A stretch of 64,000 nucleotides of DNA. It comes from Bostrychus sinensis (taxonomy: Eukaryota > Chordata > Actinopteri > Gobiiformes > Eleotridae). Of this stretch, positions 23,064-34,443 are shown piece by piece; the first letter of the stretch is position 1, and every line of letters begins with the position of its first letter. The stretch is taken from positions 31,718,034 through 31,782,033 of the forward strand of contig CM036244.1 in the NCBI GenBank assembly GCA_020698575.1. The letters are read 5' to 3'. Below the pieces are notes generated by a model that saw nothing but the letters and a program-made list of their open reading frames with translations, ran no database searches and was not told where the DNA came from. The translations under genes were made by a program, and so were the position numbers.

Positions 23064-23600
23064 TGTCATGGTCCTGTCTTTGTCCATATCTTGTTTCCCT
23101 TGTGTTTTATTTTGTAGTCCAAGTTAGTGCCTGTGTTTTTCTGTTTTACTTCCTGCCTCCTGTGTTTCCCGCTTTCTTGATTACCTGCCATGCTTTAATG
23201 TGTTTCACCTGTGTACTGCTAGTTTATTTAGTCGCTGTGTTTTCACCAGTCCTCTGAGTCCCCAGTGTCTTTAGTTCCTGTTTTCAGTAAGTTTTGTTTT
23301 GGCTTTTTCTACATTTTGTGATCCCTTGTTTTTGTTTTTGATTTTTGTTTGTACTGGCTTTTTCCCCTCCTTGTTTTTGGACTTTGTTTTTCTTTGTTGA
23401 AATTTTCATCCATTATTTATTGCACATTTGCAGTCTTGCCTTTTTGGGTCCTTTTTTCCCCTGTGCCCCTCACATTTTTTTTTCACAGATGACTCTGATT
23501 AGAATATGCCATTTATTAAAAGGTTTTGCTAAAACAGAGGAAACAAAGTCTGTCTGGTGTCCTGGTGTTTTTCTAAGTCCAGTAATGTTAGATGTTCAAT
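23064..23600 (+). repeat. Possible solo LTR or related T-rich retroelement piece
   Basis: It begins TGTCATGGTCCTGTCTTTGT and is strongly pyrimidine-rich, with TTTCACCTGTGTACTGCTAG and a later TTATTAAAAGGTTTTGCTAA followed by GTCTGTCTGGTGTCCTGG. This resembles the U3-R-U5 texture of teleost LTRs. Terminal CA and target duplication are not resolved. Short leucine/phenylalanine-rich frames (23063-23257 and 23345-23620) are composition artefacts. Confidence 0.3.
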
Positions 23601-24284
23601 ATAAGTTTCGAAGTTTCTAGCTGTTCCATAGACAGTCAACTTTGCTGCAGAAAAGTGGCACTCTTTCTCAAACATCCAATAAGCACTGCCCTAAGCAAAG
23701 CATCCATCATAGATTCCAGAGTCTGAGTGATGGAGAGATGCAAATGGCGCCAATTTGCCTCACTGTCATGGCCATTTAAGTGATAAACATCAATTACAGT
23801 CTGTGCAATTATCGGAAATCACTGGACGTCCAGGTAAAACTAATCCTGTACAAACAAGAGCTGAAGCCAGTGGAGACTGCACGCCGACACGTGTGCACTC
23901 CCTGTAAACACAAACATGACCCACATAGCACGTCACAGGATAAGCAGAGTCAATTTACACTTTAATGAGACATTGACTGCAGGCAGGATTGGATTATTGC
24001 ACAAGCTGGAGCAGCACGGCCGGAGACAGCTGCTGTCACACCGGGCAAACTTCAGAGGCACACACACTGTCCTGAAGGCCACTTCCTGTGCACTAGAGGT
24101 CATTCTCAACAAGAGTTACCTCCTCCTGCTTATCTTTGTGGAAGAGAAGCAACACATACTGAGGTGGTTAAAGTGTAGAGTGAGCAACAAGGTTCATTCT
24201 ACAATACATGGGCCTATTATGATAAACATGCCTGATGTGATGTTTTCAGCTTGATACAAAACAGACAAATTCCAATGCAAGTAA

Positions 24285-24500
24285 GGGTGCCTCAGTGGGT
24301 AACTGGATAGAGCAGGTACCTCTAAATTAAATGGATAACATAAGCCCTTGGTTAATTTAACATGTTTTAGTCATCAGAGACAATATCAATAAATAACGTG
24401 AGAGCGCGGTAAATGAACTGGAGTCTAGATCTGGATTTCGAACCGCTGTCTCCAAAGTATGTGGCAAGTGTTCCACCAGGGAGCAACCAAGGCATACCTC
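24285..24500. repeat. tRNA-like SINE fragments
   Basis: On the plus strand near 24286, GGGTGCCTCAGTGGGTAACTGG resembles an A-box region. On the minus strand from 24495, TGCTCCCTGGTGGAACACTT followed by GCGGTTCGAAATCC forms an A-box/B-box pair. Diverged and incomplete. Confidence 0.45.
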
Positions 24501-25311
24501 CCCTGTTTTCTCTCAACTTATTTTCTCATCTCTTCAATGAAGGCAAGTGCAAAAAATATCTTTATTAAATGTAATTTCAGTTCACTCACAACTATTGACG
24601 TTCCAAAGTGAAGTACGTATGGAATCCCTTTCCTTAAAAGATTTTTTTTTTTTCTACGTATAAGAAATTCTGTTGGACCAACCGTAATTTTCTCTGATTG
24701 GCTGTATGTCTTTCCAGGTGCATCCAGAAGCAGCTTATTCTGTGTCTGTGAGTACAGCCTTCAAGACAAATCCACAGAGACCAGACTTATTCATAGTATA
24801 GAATAAAAAAAAAATCTATATATGTGGTTGGCTAGGCTGTATTTTTCTTTGTATTTGTAAAAGTTGCTATGTCTAGGAATATTTAACAAATGCATTTTTT
24901 TTGTTTTTTGTTTTCTGTGTTTAATTATTAAAGATTTAAAAGCCATGACTTTCATATGGGAGAATGATCGTCCCTAGCCAAATTAGACTCCACGGTGGTT
25001 GAGTCAGTGATTGAAGGTAAGGAGTTTAGTATGGAAATTAAAAGTGCTGCAAGTATAAAAAGTTAAAGTTGAATTGGATGTTGCTGACTTTTCCTATAAA
25101 GACATTCTGTCTCCCCAAACTCTGACCATTACTTAAGTTATTAAAAAGTTACTTTTGTGCAAGTCAGTTTTTCAAATCTCTAAATGAGAAAAGGTAATTT
25201 GATTTTGATGGCAAAGTGATTATTACAGTAATAGTGGTAGGGGTAGTTGTTGTAGAAGTTGCACTTCTACCACACAGTGGTTATGCTGGTAGTGTGCTAG
25301 TAGTAATAATA

Positions 25312-25315
25312 GCAT

Positions 25316-25372
<57 letters not shown>
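25312..25372. repeat. (TAG)n microsatellite
   Basis: About 18 uninterrupted AGT/TAG trinucleotides follow imperfect trinucleotides from about 25205. Confidence 0.95.
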
Positions 25373-25373
<1 letters not shown>

Positions 25374-25462
25374 TATAATGGCAGTGGTATGTTCGTTTGG
25401 GGTAGGCTACTTTTGCTTTTACTTGAGTAATATTATTTTGAAGTAACAGTACTTTCACTTGA

Positions 25463-25500
25463 AGGTCCCATATTATGCTTTTGCATTAGTATTTCATAAT
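25463..25500 (+). repeat. GGTCCCCTATTATG-family tip
   Basis: AAGGTCCCATATTATGCTTT matches the first ~20 bp of the dispersed family, after which similarity fades. Confidence 0.45.
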
Positions 25501-25744
25501 TTATATCTTAAAGGTGCTATGAGAAGAATATATTTTTTATTTTTCATAAAAATTACCCACGTTTCCCAACACATGAAGTAAGCGTGTTTAAATCAAGTAT
25601 TAGTTTTACTGATAATGGTACAGCTGATTTATTCACAATCAACAAATATTTTACATCATGGCCAAATATTTTACATAATGGCCAAGTTTATCTTCACATT
25701 TTTGTTTTGGTTCTAAAACCCTGCATTTCCAGCAGGGGCCTCAT

Positions 25745-26142
25745 AGGGCTGAGTATTGTTAAGAACCTCACAAATGATTCAATTTTGATTCTTTAGGTTG
25801 CAGTTTAATTCAATATTAATTCAATTTGATATTTATCTAAATCCTCCACTATTGATTTAATAATTAGTAAATACACAAATAATAATAAGTACCCAATGAT
25901 ATTTTTAAATAATGTGTACAATATTTCTATAATGGTTAAGAACAAACTGACTCCAACATGTTTTCCTCTCATGGTTTATTTATGCAAATCTGTCAATACT
26001 ATGAGAATCGCACAAGGGTGTTGCTCACAGCACTCCCACTGGTCTTGGAGTTGAAACGATTCATACATTTTCTGAATCGATATTGAATTGAGGAAAAAAA
26101 TATTGCAATGCATTGATGAATCAATATTTTTACTCGCTGCTA
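25745..26142. mobile_element. hAT-type miniature element (398 bp)
   Basis: The flanks GGCCTCAT (25737-25744) and GGCCTCAG (26143-26150) agree at 7 of 8 bases, an 8-bp duplication. The left end starts AGGGCTGAGTATTG and the right end, reverse complemented, TAGCAGCGAGTAAAAATATTG. The interior carries the TGAATCGATATTGAATTGAG word typical of a widespread fish family. Non-coding. Confidence 0.72.
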
Positions 26143-26154
26143 GGCCTCAGCATA

Positions 26155-26277
26155 TGGAATTACCCCAAAATGCGCGAATGAAACAAAACAACATTATAAC
26201 ATGGTAACAAGCTAAAAAAAAAAAAAAAAAAAAAAGTCGATTAATAGTGGATTTACTAGAGGACCTCTTCACCTGTT
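26155..26277 (-). repeat. GGTCCCC-family fragment, minus strand
   Basis: The reverse complement reads AGGTCCTCTAGTAAATCC, then TAGCTTGTTACCATGTTATA and ATGTTGTTTTGTTTCATTCG, with a poly-A/T expansion (26214-26236) replacing part of the unit. Confidence 0.5.
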
Positions 26278-26689
26278 ATGTGACCTGCTACTCATGGGAA
26301 TGTAGAATTAGTAATTTTCCTCATAAAAGGAATCTGAGGCAGCTGATGTTGTGATATTGGCTTTCTTCTTAAAATTGAACAGAATTAAATATGCATACAT
26401 CGCAGTGTGGCCACATTCCAGTCCTTTGAACAAAACTTCATTTTGGCCCCAGACATTTATTATTCTATTATGGCTTATCACCAGAATCTATCAAAGTTTT
26501 GAGTGTTAAAAATCCAATTTCAAAAGGTATTCCGAACACAAAGGCAACACACTGATGAAAAGCTGCAGGATAAACAGTCAAATCTCTTGATTGTGTGACT
26601 TGTGTTTTTATCAAAGTCAGTCCTTCTGAGTACTTTGTGAAATGAGGTTGAGCGGCAGCAGTGTGTGTTGGTGGAACATCTGTGGCTGC

Positions 26690-27240
26690 CGGGGCGTTTG
26701 AGTGACTAGGAGACAAACAGACGCCGTGTCCGTTTGATTCCGGCGTACAGGTGCTGCTTTGTGTGCGTCTGTGCTAACGAGCTGTGATTGGCAGCTCGGC
26801 TGGAGGGGGAGACGAGTCCACGTGATGGGCTGATTTCAGTGGAGTCTGGGGGGAGGCAAGGTGGGAATTTAAACTCAGAGCAGCTACAGGTGTGTTTAAA
26901 GTTGGTGATTGGAGAAAAGGATAAAATGGTTTGTCAATGTCGTCTCTCAGGAGAAAAACAAAATCAAGAAATATGCTCAGTGCAACACGGCGACATATCA
27001 CTTTGACTCTAGTGGGGTGTTTTGTATTTAGTACCATTGTTCTAGTGCTCACTGTCAAAATAAAAGCTCACTATGAACATAGCGTTAATGTAATCTCGCA
27101 ATGCACTCTGAATGGCAAGAAGTTATTTCTTGAGGTGGAGAATTGTAATTTAATTTACACCACTAAACGCCTATTTTACAAGGATGCTTTAAAGAAGGAG
27201 AGGGCATTAGACTCGATAGCTACAACTCCCTGGGTTTAGA
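26690..27240 (+). other. GC-rich patch followed by open frames, unknown
   Basis: Bases 26690-26860 are CpG-richer than the flanks. Overlapping frames run at 26788-27006 (72 codons) and 26931-27239 (102 codons). The second has a hydrophobic stretch (LTLVGCFVFSTIVLVLTV) that would span a membrane. No family is recognised and no clear splice sites bound it. It may be a short gene, a relic or chance. Confidence 0.22.
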
Positions 27241-27351
27241 CGGTAAGTAGTTTGAATTTCTTGTTTCTCTGTGTAAGCAAACATTAAAAATAGCCACTTT
27301 CTCTGTATAATTTGACAACCATTTTATCCGTGTTTACTACATCGTGTAGAC

Positions 27352-27660
27352 CAGCCTTTCCCAAAGTCAAGAGCAGTCGGGGCTCCCTTAAAATCAGACA
27401 ATCCAATCCGGACCCCCAACAGTTAAACAATACTCAAAAGTCTGTCATATTTTTCTCCGTACATTTGTATTCTTAAAAAAAAATACAAAAATCACAGACT
27501 GTTGACTAAAAATTTTGATTTTTAAATGCATTTTTTGTTGTAATTTATTTCCAACTGAATTACTTTTATGTACTTTTAATGTAGGCAACATGTGGCAGGC
27601 CCTCCTGCAGTACCTTAGTGGCCTATCAGGGGCCCCCAAACCCCACTTTGGGAACCATTG
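27352..27660. mobile_element. hAT-type miniature element (309 bp), reverse copy
   Basis: The flanks GTGTAGAC (27344-27351) and GTGAAGAC (27661-27668) match at 7 of 8 bases. The left tip is CAGCCTTTCCCAAAGTCAAG and the right tip, reverse complemented, CAATGGTTCCCAAAGTGGGG. Reversed, the interior shares TACATAAAAGTAATTCAGTT-type sequence and GGTACTGCAGG with 20233-20534. Non-coding. Confidence 0.8.
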
Positions 27661-28995
27661 GTGAAGACTAATCAGTGGGAAGTTCTCTTATTCAAGCGCG
27701 CTGAGCATTCATATATTAAAGTTCTCAATAATAAAGACTGGATGTAATATTAAGCAGAGGTGGAAGAAGTACTTCTAAACCCTACTCAATCTGTACTATA
27801 CTTAAAAATTTAAACTTCTAGAATGAAAGGTATTGCTTTTTACTTCAACATGTAATGTTTTTCTATACAGAAATTCAGAAACTTGTGTTGTGAGGTAATT
27901 ATGTTACCCACTTTGTCCCCAAGGTAAAACCAGACACTGATTTAGAGAATTCAAAAATTTGAATAACATTTACTCATTAAAAAAGTATTCAAAAGTATGT
28001 TTTGGCAAGGTTTTCAGAAAGAACATTTGAGGATGTACTGTTAGTTTCTGAAAGGCAGTGCAAACAGTGCATTTTACTAAACTAAATTACTAAAATGTTG
28101 TTAAAGTTGTTACATTATTAAATTCATTACTTATGTAAAAGTATCTTGTTACTAACGCACTCTGGAATCAAGATCTTGCTTTCACATTTCACATTTCTAT
28201 TACAACGTACTATCAGGTTCTTGAACATTTTTCCCAATAAAATAAACCATAATATAACCCTGAGTGAATAGAAATGTTTGGATTGGTAAGGTTTTCCAAA
28301 TTCACTGTTAAATAATGATGATTAACCTCTGAATGTGGCTCATTTGGTAAATTGCCTTTGTACTTGGAGCCAGCGTATCCAGTGAGAGCACAAACCCATC
28401 TAATGGCAGATCTTTTGCATAATAATCTAATTAAAGTGCAGATAGTGAGGCCTGGCACCATTAAGCGTGTGTCTCTGAATTTGTTTTAGAACTGGCACTA
28501 CATGTAAATATGCATTTGACTATTAAAGCCTGCTGTTTAATTTTAAACCATGATTGCTAGATTCCAGTGCGGGGCTCGACTTAACCCAAAGATATTACAC
28601 TTTCATATCATTTTATAACGCGGCATTTCAAAGTTGGCCCCCTCAGTGTAAATTAACAAATGCTTTCTTGATCAGCTGCCCAATGTGGAGCCCAGTGGAC
28701 GTGGATTTCTATAAATGTCACATGAATTACTAGTGCTGTCTGAAACTGCATTTACTTCTCTTCAATTACAAGAAAACACTGGGCATAAATCCATGTGCAA
28801 GAAGTAGTGTTATGCAACGCCAGAGATGTGCTGTTATATCCAAGAGTAAGGACTGCAGCCTGGAATAGCAATAGAGCTAAAGGCATATACTGTATGGTGA
28901 ATGATTGTTCAAAGGAAGAGGATTATGTGAAAGTCACCAGTGAATTATTCAGTCATGTGGGGTGAAATAAGGATATATAACATGCATGTGTCACT

Positions 28996-29659
28996 CTAAT
29001 GCCCAATTCACACTGAATCCTTTGCGTGTCCCAAACGACCTCTGCAAAAAAATAGATGCCAGTCAAGTCAACGCGTGAGTTCACATCGGTACGTCCAGCG
29101 CTCCGACAGAAACACATATCAAGTCTATTTGTGCCGAATGCCGGAGTCCTCAAGCATAAAGTTGAACAAAGCAGATTGAGCCAGACACGAAGTTAGACCT
29201 GGGACCAGTAAAGAGGATCTGGTAAATTTAAAAATAAAAACGCTTGTGCAGACTCTCATACACATTGCTGTAAACATTAAGTCTTAACTGAGGACATGGG
29301 GTCACAAACAAACCATTAAATGTGGGATAAAATGACAGTATTTGTATACGTACTGTCCTTACCCAGGGTTGAAATTAATATTTCTGTGACTTTTGTGCTT
29401 CAACCTTGGTTAAATCTCTGAATAATCTCCAAATGAACAGGAGATCGTGGTCAGAGGCATATACATGGTTATTACTGCATGAACTAATAACTTCCAGCAA
29501 AAAACTCGCTTCTCTCCCGTGAACTCGTAGCCTCTCCAGGTGACTCTGCTCGGAGAAGTGCCGCAAACGCAAAGCACTCGGTGTAAATTGGAGTCCGTCA
29601 GAAAACTGTACCAGAGACATACTGCAAACGCAACACATTCAGAGTGAATCTGGCGTTAG
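28996..29659. mobile_element. Miniature element with ~28-bp inverted ends (664 bp)
   Basis: The left end CTAATGCCCAATTCACACTG and the reverse-complemented right end CTAACGCCAGATTCACTCTG match at about three quarters of positions and continue into TTTGCG/TTGCG. The interior includes the 29155-29315 block shared with 22523-22690. No target duplication is clear, so the superfamily is not assigned. The open frame on its minus strand (29375-29638) is probably incidental. Confidence 0.6.
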
Positions 29660-31689
29660 TCTCCTGACTTTTACACAGTGAGGTGACATCTGTTTGAAAT
29701 TATCTTTAGTATAATATTTGATATGTGAATTTAAGTAAAAAGGGAACACTGACAGTAGGGGGGAGAACCATCACAATCAGTTTCACATACAATTAGTCAA
29801 TGAGACACTTGAGCTTGTCTTTTATTAGTTTCAACAGTTGAATATGAAAAAAATCACAAATATTTTTTATAATCTATAATCACCCCCTGCAAAATGTTCA
29901 TGTATGCCTGGGAAACACTGCCTAAGAGGTAGTATGGGGAGCTGTGTCACCTGGAAAAAGGTCAAGAGTAGATCTGCTGCTCCTCCACATTCAGAGGAGC
30001 CAGTTGAGGTGGCTCAGGCGTCTCTTTCAATGCCTTATTTTATGGCTGGTCATGAAATGTGGAGATCAGACCCTAGGTATCTCAGCTTAGACTGCTCCCC
30101 CCATGACCAAGTGTCACCAGAATTCATTTGTTTGATTTGATTCGCACTGTTGCTGTATAAGATACCAGAGTGCTGTTGGACTTGTATGACAGGCACAGTT
30201 TGTGAAGGAGAAAAATGCCCTTTGTTTGTGATTAAATAAATGTTGCATCTGCTGGACCCAAATAGTATAGTTGCCACTGTTGCTGATGTACTAATGCACT
30301 GATTTGATAACACAGTTTAAATATTTTTGCAATTTAATCTACCCAATGCCAAAACTGCACTTGACCGCTCCACCTTAGCTCCCGGCCAGGTGTGTCCAGT
30401 TGCTGTGAACCTGCTGTCCGACTGAGCTCTACTGTTGCAAATATGAAGAAAAACAACAACAACAACAACAACAAAACATACTGTATCTCCATGGTGCATG
30501 AATGTTGTAGCATGGAGGAATAATACAAAGTACAAAAGGCTAAAATGTCAAACCAAAAGGAGATGTTAGAAAGGTTACTACACAACAGATGCTATGGTAA
30601 CATTATTCCTACTTCCTATGAACCAATGACTTGGAGTGTGGATAAAAAATCTCGAAATTAATGACTTTAGATATTGATCTTTTAATGAGAAATAATGCAG
30701 GAAACGGTGTGACTGCCTCATACTGTCATTGCAAGTATCAGTGTTACTAACTGTTGACATTGTATTACCTTAATATATTACTGTATTTTTACCAGCTGTT
30801 TGTGAGTGTCAGCTAAACTTAACTTTTGACTGTGGCCATGAAGTGCTTGTTATATCTCCATTACCATACATTCACAAGTTCAGTGTTGGTTTTCCCATGG
30901 TGTTCCAGTACACTGTGTTCAAACTGACCTTCAAATTCTCACTTTACTGTTCCTCATACACTCTTGTGAAATGTTGTCATCATTAGCATATAAAATGTTG
31001 GCTCATGTTCATAAAATAGTCTTTGACATATCTCAGTGACCTTGGTGTTTGACCGTTGACCGCAGCATGCTAAACATCCTTTATTGATTGATATTATGCG
31101 ATATTATGTGGAGCTATTCCTTGCATTGACAATCAAAAAACATGATGCCTGCAGCTATGCCTGTGGCAGCCACAGAGGCATAATTACTCATCATGCTCAT
31201 GTTTCCTCCTGATACTCAAGCCCTCTTTCCTGAGACTTTCAAAACAAGACCTGGACAAAGTGCTACACAATAGTCAGGCTTCATAAATATTCAAATGTGA
31301 CAATGTGAAGACAAATTCAAAGTCAGCTTATGTCATGTGACATTACTTTGTTGTATTCTTTTTCATGCTTTTCTCCACAAGTTAGTAGTATCACTACTAC
31401 TTCATGGTATTTGGAGCTTTTGTGCCATGTTGGCCAATATATTTGGTCAGTTTACATTTACATTTACATTTCAAAACAAGCAGTAAATTGGCTCAAACCT
31501 TGAGCTTTAAGACAAGAGTTTATTTGTTAGCCCTAAGCAGTGTCTTGAACATTAACAGGGAGCTAAGGTGGAGGAGCAGATGGACATGCAATGTACATGA
31601 AGTAATATAAAATGGAAAGTCATTTGGAAAATGGTGATAACTACTATGATAGTGTCAAAAAAAAAAACAAAAAAAAAAAACATTGACAA
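29660..31689. other. Unrecognised non-coding DNA
   Basis: Contains a short (AAC)n run (30450-30475). Frames at 29904-30140 and 31404-31610 show no domain or splice context. Confidence 0.35.
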
Positions 31690-31899
31690 CCATGTTCCTA
31701 TGCATTTTTACTTTTACTGTTTGTCCAACTATGTTTGTTACTGCAAAAACTGATTGCCATTGTTACAGCCCTTGGCCTCCGACCCGCCCACTCCCATGTT
31801 TTCTGCTCTGTCTGTGCTTTCTGTTTTCCTTTTTTTTTTTTTTTTATTCAAAATGGCTTTTGGCACCTAGTGGATCTGTGACACTTCTCTATTGTAATA

Positions 31900-31992
31900 A
31901 TTTAATGTGTTTTGTCGACCATTTTGGATTATGTTTATTGATTTTTGTCTTGTACAGCACGGTGGTATAGAAATAAAGATTGATTGAATTTT
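31900..31992 (+). repeat. LINE-like 3' tail
   Basis: TTGTACAGCACGGTGGTATA followed by AATAAAGATTGATTGAAT has the look of a LINE or LINE-mobilised 3' end with a short TTGA-type repeat tail. The upstream body is not recognisable. Confidence 0.35.
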
Positions 31993-32308
31993 TTTGTAAT
32001 ACGCAAATGCAGCCTGCACTCTTAAAACAGATGTGTTAAAAACAACACATAATGTGTTATATTTTAACACACCTCTGTGTCTAGTTAAGGACAACACAAA
32101 ATGTGTTGTTTTCAACACAGTCAGTGTGTTGGCATATTCAACACATTACGTGTGTTAAATGTTTTAACACAAATATGTGTTAAAAAAGCACAATTCTGTG
32201 TTACTTTCAACACACTTTTATATATTTATATATATTATCTGAAAATGCTTATGTTATATGCTTGAATAATACATAAAATCCAGAACTACAGAAAAAAATT
32301 CATTCACA

Positions 32309-32314
32309 TTTATT
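32309..32314 (-). promoter_or_regulatory. Poly-A signal AATAAA, minus strand
   Basis: AATAAA lies about 40 bp beyond the stop codon of the minus-strand exon at 32356-32533, the spacing expected for a terminal exon. Confidence 0.45.
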
Positions 32315-32355
32315 GTCAAAGTTTTGTACATTGGTATTCATTTCTGTCAATAAAT

Positions 32356-32533
32356 TCAATAAAATGTGTTAAATTTTAGAAGTCTATCACATTCTGCATC
32401 AGAATTTAGTGAACATTTGCAGACATCAGTGATTTCTGTAATGGTCTTCAGCTGAGACATCTCAGAAATCTCCCTGCCATCCAGGCCATGGTCACAAGTG
32501 TCCTGGGAGTCCCACTCCCCTCCATTTGACAAT
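32356..32533 (-). CDS. Candidate terminal exon inside the CACTA-like element
   Basis: On the minus strand a good acceptor (TTTTCTGTGTTACAG) precedes an open frame of about 58 codons beginning LSNGGEWDSQDTCDHGLDGR and ending in a run of Cys/Asp/Leu residues before TGA. An AATAAA follows 40 bp later. Four cysteines occur, but no domain is recognised. The probable first exon is about 0.5 kb upstream in the GC-rich patch. It may be a captured host exon or a piece of the element's own gene. Coding potential is inferred from frame and splice signals only. Confidence 0.4.
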
Positions 32534-32764
32534 CTGTAACACAGAAAACAGAGTGTTAGGGGAAAATATATATTTTTACCCACTTTACAAAGACAAAAGT
32601 TTTTTTTCTAAATTACTTCATTCACCACACATGCATTTTAAAATGTTTCACAATTTTGTCTAATTTAGCCAGGATTACGGCTTTCAGAGACCCTGACCCA
32701 CCATTTCTGGGTCACCAAAAATTCATCCATGGTCAAAGAGATGGCACTCACTAACCCCTGACCA

Positions 32765-32880
32765 TAACCCCCCTCCAGGTCTAAACCAGGTCTAAACCAG
32801 GCCTGAAGTAGGTCTAAACCAGGTCTTAACCCGGTCTAAAACAAGTCTGATTCTAAACCAGGTTTAAACCCGACCAAACC
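32765..32880 (+). repeat. CCAGGTCTAAA tandem repeat inside the CACTA-like element
   Basis: GGTCTAAACCAGGTCTAAAC CAGG repeats about eight times with variants (GGCCTGAAGTAGGTCTAAAC, AGGTCTTAACCCGGTCTAAA). Same core as the blocks at 4365 and 20000. Confidence 0.8.
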
Positions 32881-32999
32881 TTGACGCAGCTCTGCGGTGA
32901 TGTGACATAATAGCATATAAGTTAAGCTTTAGCGCGGTGCTAATAAATTAGTTTCTGAACGGCAGTAAAACCGAGCGAGCAAGTTTGAACATAGCACTA

Positions 33000-33190
33000 A
33001 TACTTTCAGCTCACCTCACCGTGCTCCCCTCTGCTCTGTCTCATGCTGGTCCCTCTCACGGGGCGGGGGTGAGTCTGACCCTGCCCGGAGCGAGTCCCGC
33101 TGGCTGCTGTCGCTTCAGACCGAGAACTGTGAACGGAGAGCGGCGTTAGCTGCACAGGAGCTGGGACAGGTTTACTGTAGCGGTACCGAC
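33000..33190 (-). promoter_or_regulatory. GC/CpG-rich promoter-like patch
   Basis: Clearly richer in GC and CpG than the rest of the element. On the minus strand it includes GCACG/GTGAGG and GAG/GTGAGC donor-like sites near 33020, so a short first exon could splice to 32533. No TATA box is obvious. Confidence 0.35.
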
Positions 33191-33552
33191 AAATTGGTAA
33201 ACTTTAAGAGAAAAGTACAGAGTTGCTTACATCTACACCCACATCCCTCAAAAAAATGTATTACAGATTTACATGATTAAAAAATAATGTGAAATAGCAT
33301 CAACAAATGCTAGCTTACCTTTAAACAGTTCTCTCCGCGTCCAAAACAGGAGCTCTAACAGTCGTTACTGGGTTTAAAATTAGATGATGCAGCTTTGTGA
33401 TTGGACAATAGGTTAACACATCTTATGTGTACAACTTGTGTAATTTTAAATAAACATTTTAACACATACATTTGACATTTTAACACAACACCTGTTAAAA
33501 TAGTAGTAACACAAAAACTGTGTAGAAATTTAACACATCCATTCTAAGAGTG

Positions 33553-34443
33553 TGGTGAACCCCAGGTCCAGGCTGCCTGTCCTCCCTAACTCCTCTTTTT
33601 GTTTGGCTTCTGCTCCCTGCTTGTTGGTTGGCTTGGTGCTGACACTGCTCCACCAGTCCTGCATCCACCTGCCATTGCCATGCCTGATAAAAGTGGCTGC
33701 CTTCCTTCGGCCGACACAGCTCACCATGCACGCACCAGTTGTGTCTCTTTGTTCTGTCACTTGTGGAAATTTACATGACTTATTCTATTTGTTCTACTAA
33801 GACACTTGTGAAAATGGCTGGCCTTTTGTGACTTAATAGTTTTGAATTAGTTTGTACCTGGCAGTAGACTTACCTTGGTTTTGACATTTTGTTATTATTA
33901 AGAGCCTCTTTTTGTTATAGTTTATTGTTTTTTATTGTCATTGTAAATATTTAACCCTATTGGGACACTTTGTTGCTTTTTGCCTACTTTTTTGCCTTTT
34001 AAATAAATGGTAAATTTTAGTTACCATTTAAAGTCTTGGTTTTATGTTACTTCTATTCTAGCTAAGCTGTTCGTAAGAGTCATTTTAATCCATGTGTCAA
34101 TAGAAAACAACATCTCTTCTCAAAATAATTGTGCAGAAGTTGTGTGTTTTGCTACTTTAGTCAAGGACAGACAAATTGCAGTAGGCCGAAGTGGCCCCAG
34201 TGTGCGCAGCAAAGGTTAGGCTTGAGGTTTGTGTTCCTTTATATGCTCATATTCCATACAAATGTGACTGAATGGGTCATTTAAATATCACAGGTTATAT
34301 TGTTATTCTACATTTGCATATTGTATATATATCCAGAGGTCAAGCAGGTCATTAGAAAAACACTCTCAAACTGTATTAGATTACAGGAAAAAAATAAGTC
34401 ATAACTTTGCTATATACTTCAACCACTTCTACCAAAAGTCTCT
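33553..34443. other. Retroelement-like T-rich DNA, unassigned
   Basis: CCAGGCTGCCTGTCCTCCCT and later TTTTTGCCTTTTAAATAAATGG have the texture of a retroposed or LTR sequence. It could continue the stretch at 31700-31880 that the CACTA-like element interrupted, but the join cannot be proven. Confidence 0.25.

Larger units (their letters stand above)
32017..33552 (-). mobile_element. CACTA-like (EnSpm) DNA transposon, 1536 bp, with gene-like content
   Basis: The left end CACTCTTAAAACAGATGTGT and the reverse-complemented right end CACTCTTAGAATGGATGTGT are about 24-bp inverted repeats starting CACT, flanked by TG on each side (32015-32016 and 33553-33554). Both subterminal regions (about 32030-32215 and 33410-33535) are filled with TGTGTT/AACACA words in both orientations, the style of CACTA-type subterminal repeats. 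Inside are a minus-strand terminal exon with poly-A signal, a CCAGGTCTAAA tandem block and a GC-rich promoter-like patch. No CACTA transposase is present, so it would be non-autonomous. A 3-bp duplication is not seen, so the superfamily is likely but unproven. Confidence 0.7.

Noticed and set aside
25312..25372. CRISPR-like direct repeat
   Set aside because: A plain trinucleotide microsatellite; no spacers anywhere in the window.
31700..34010. LTR interrupted by the CACTA-like element
   Set aside because: Flanks look retroelement-like on both sides, but no terminal repeats or shared consensus could be shown by eye.
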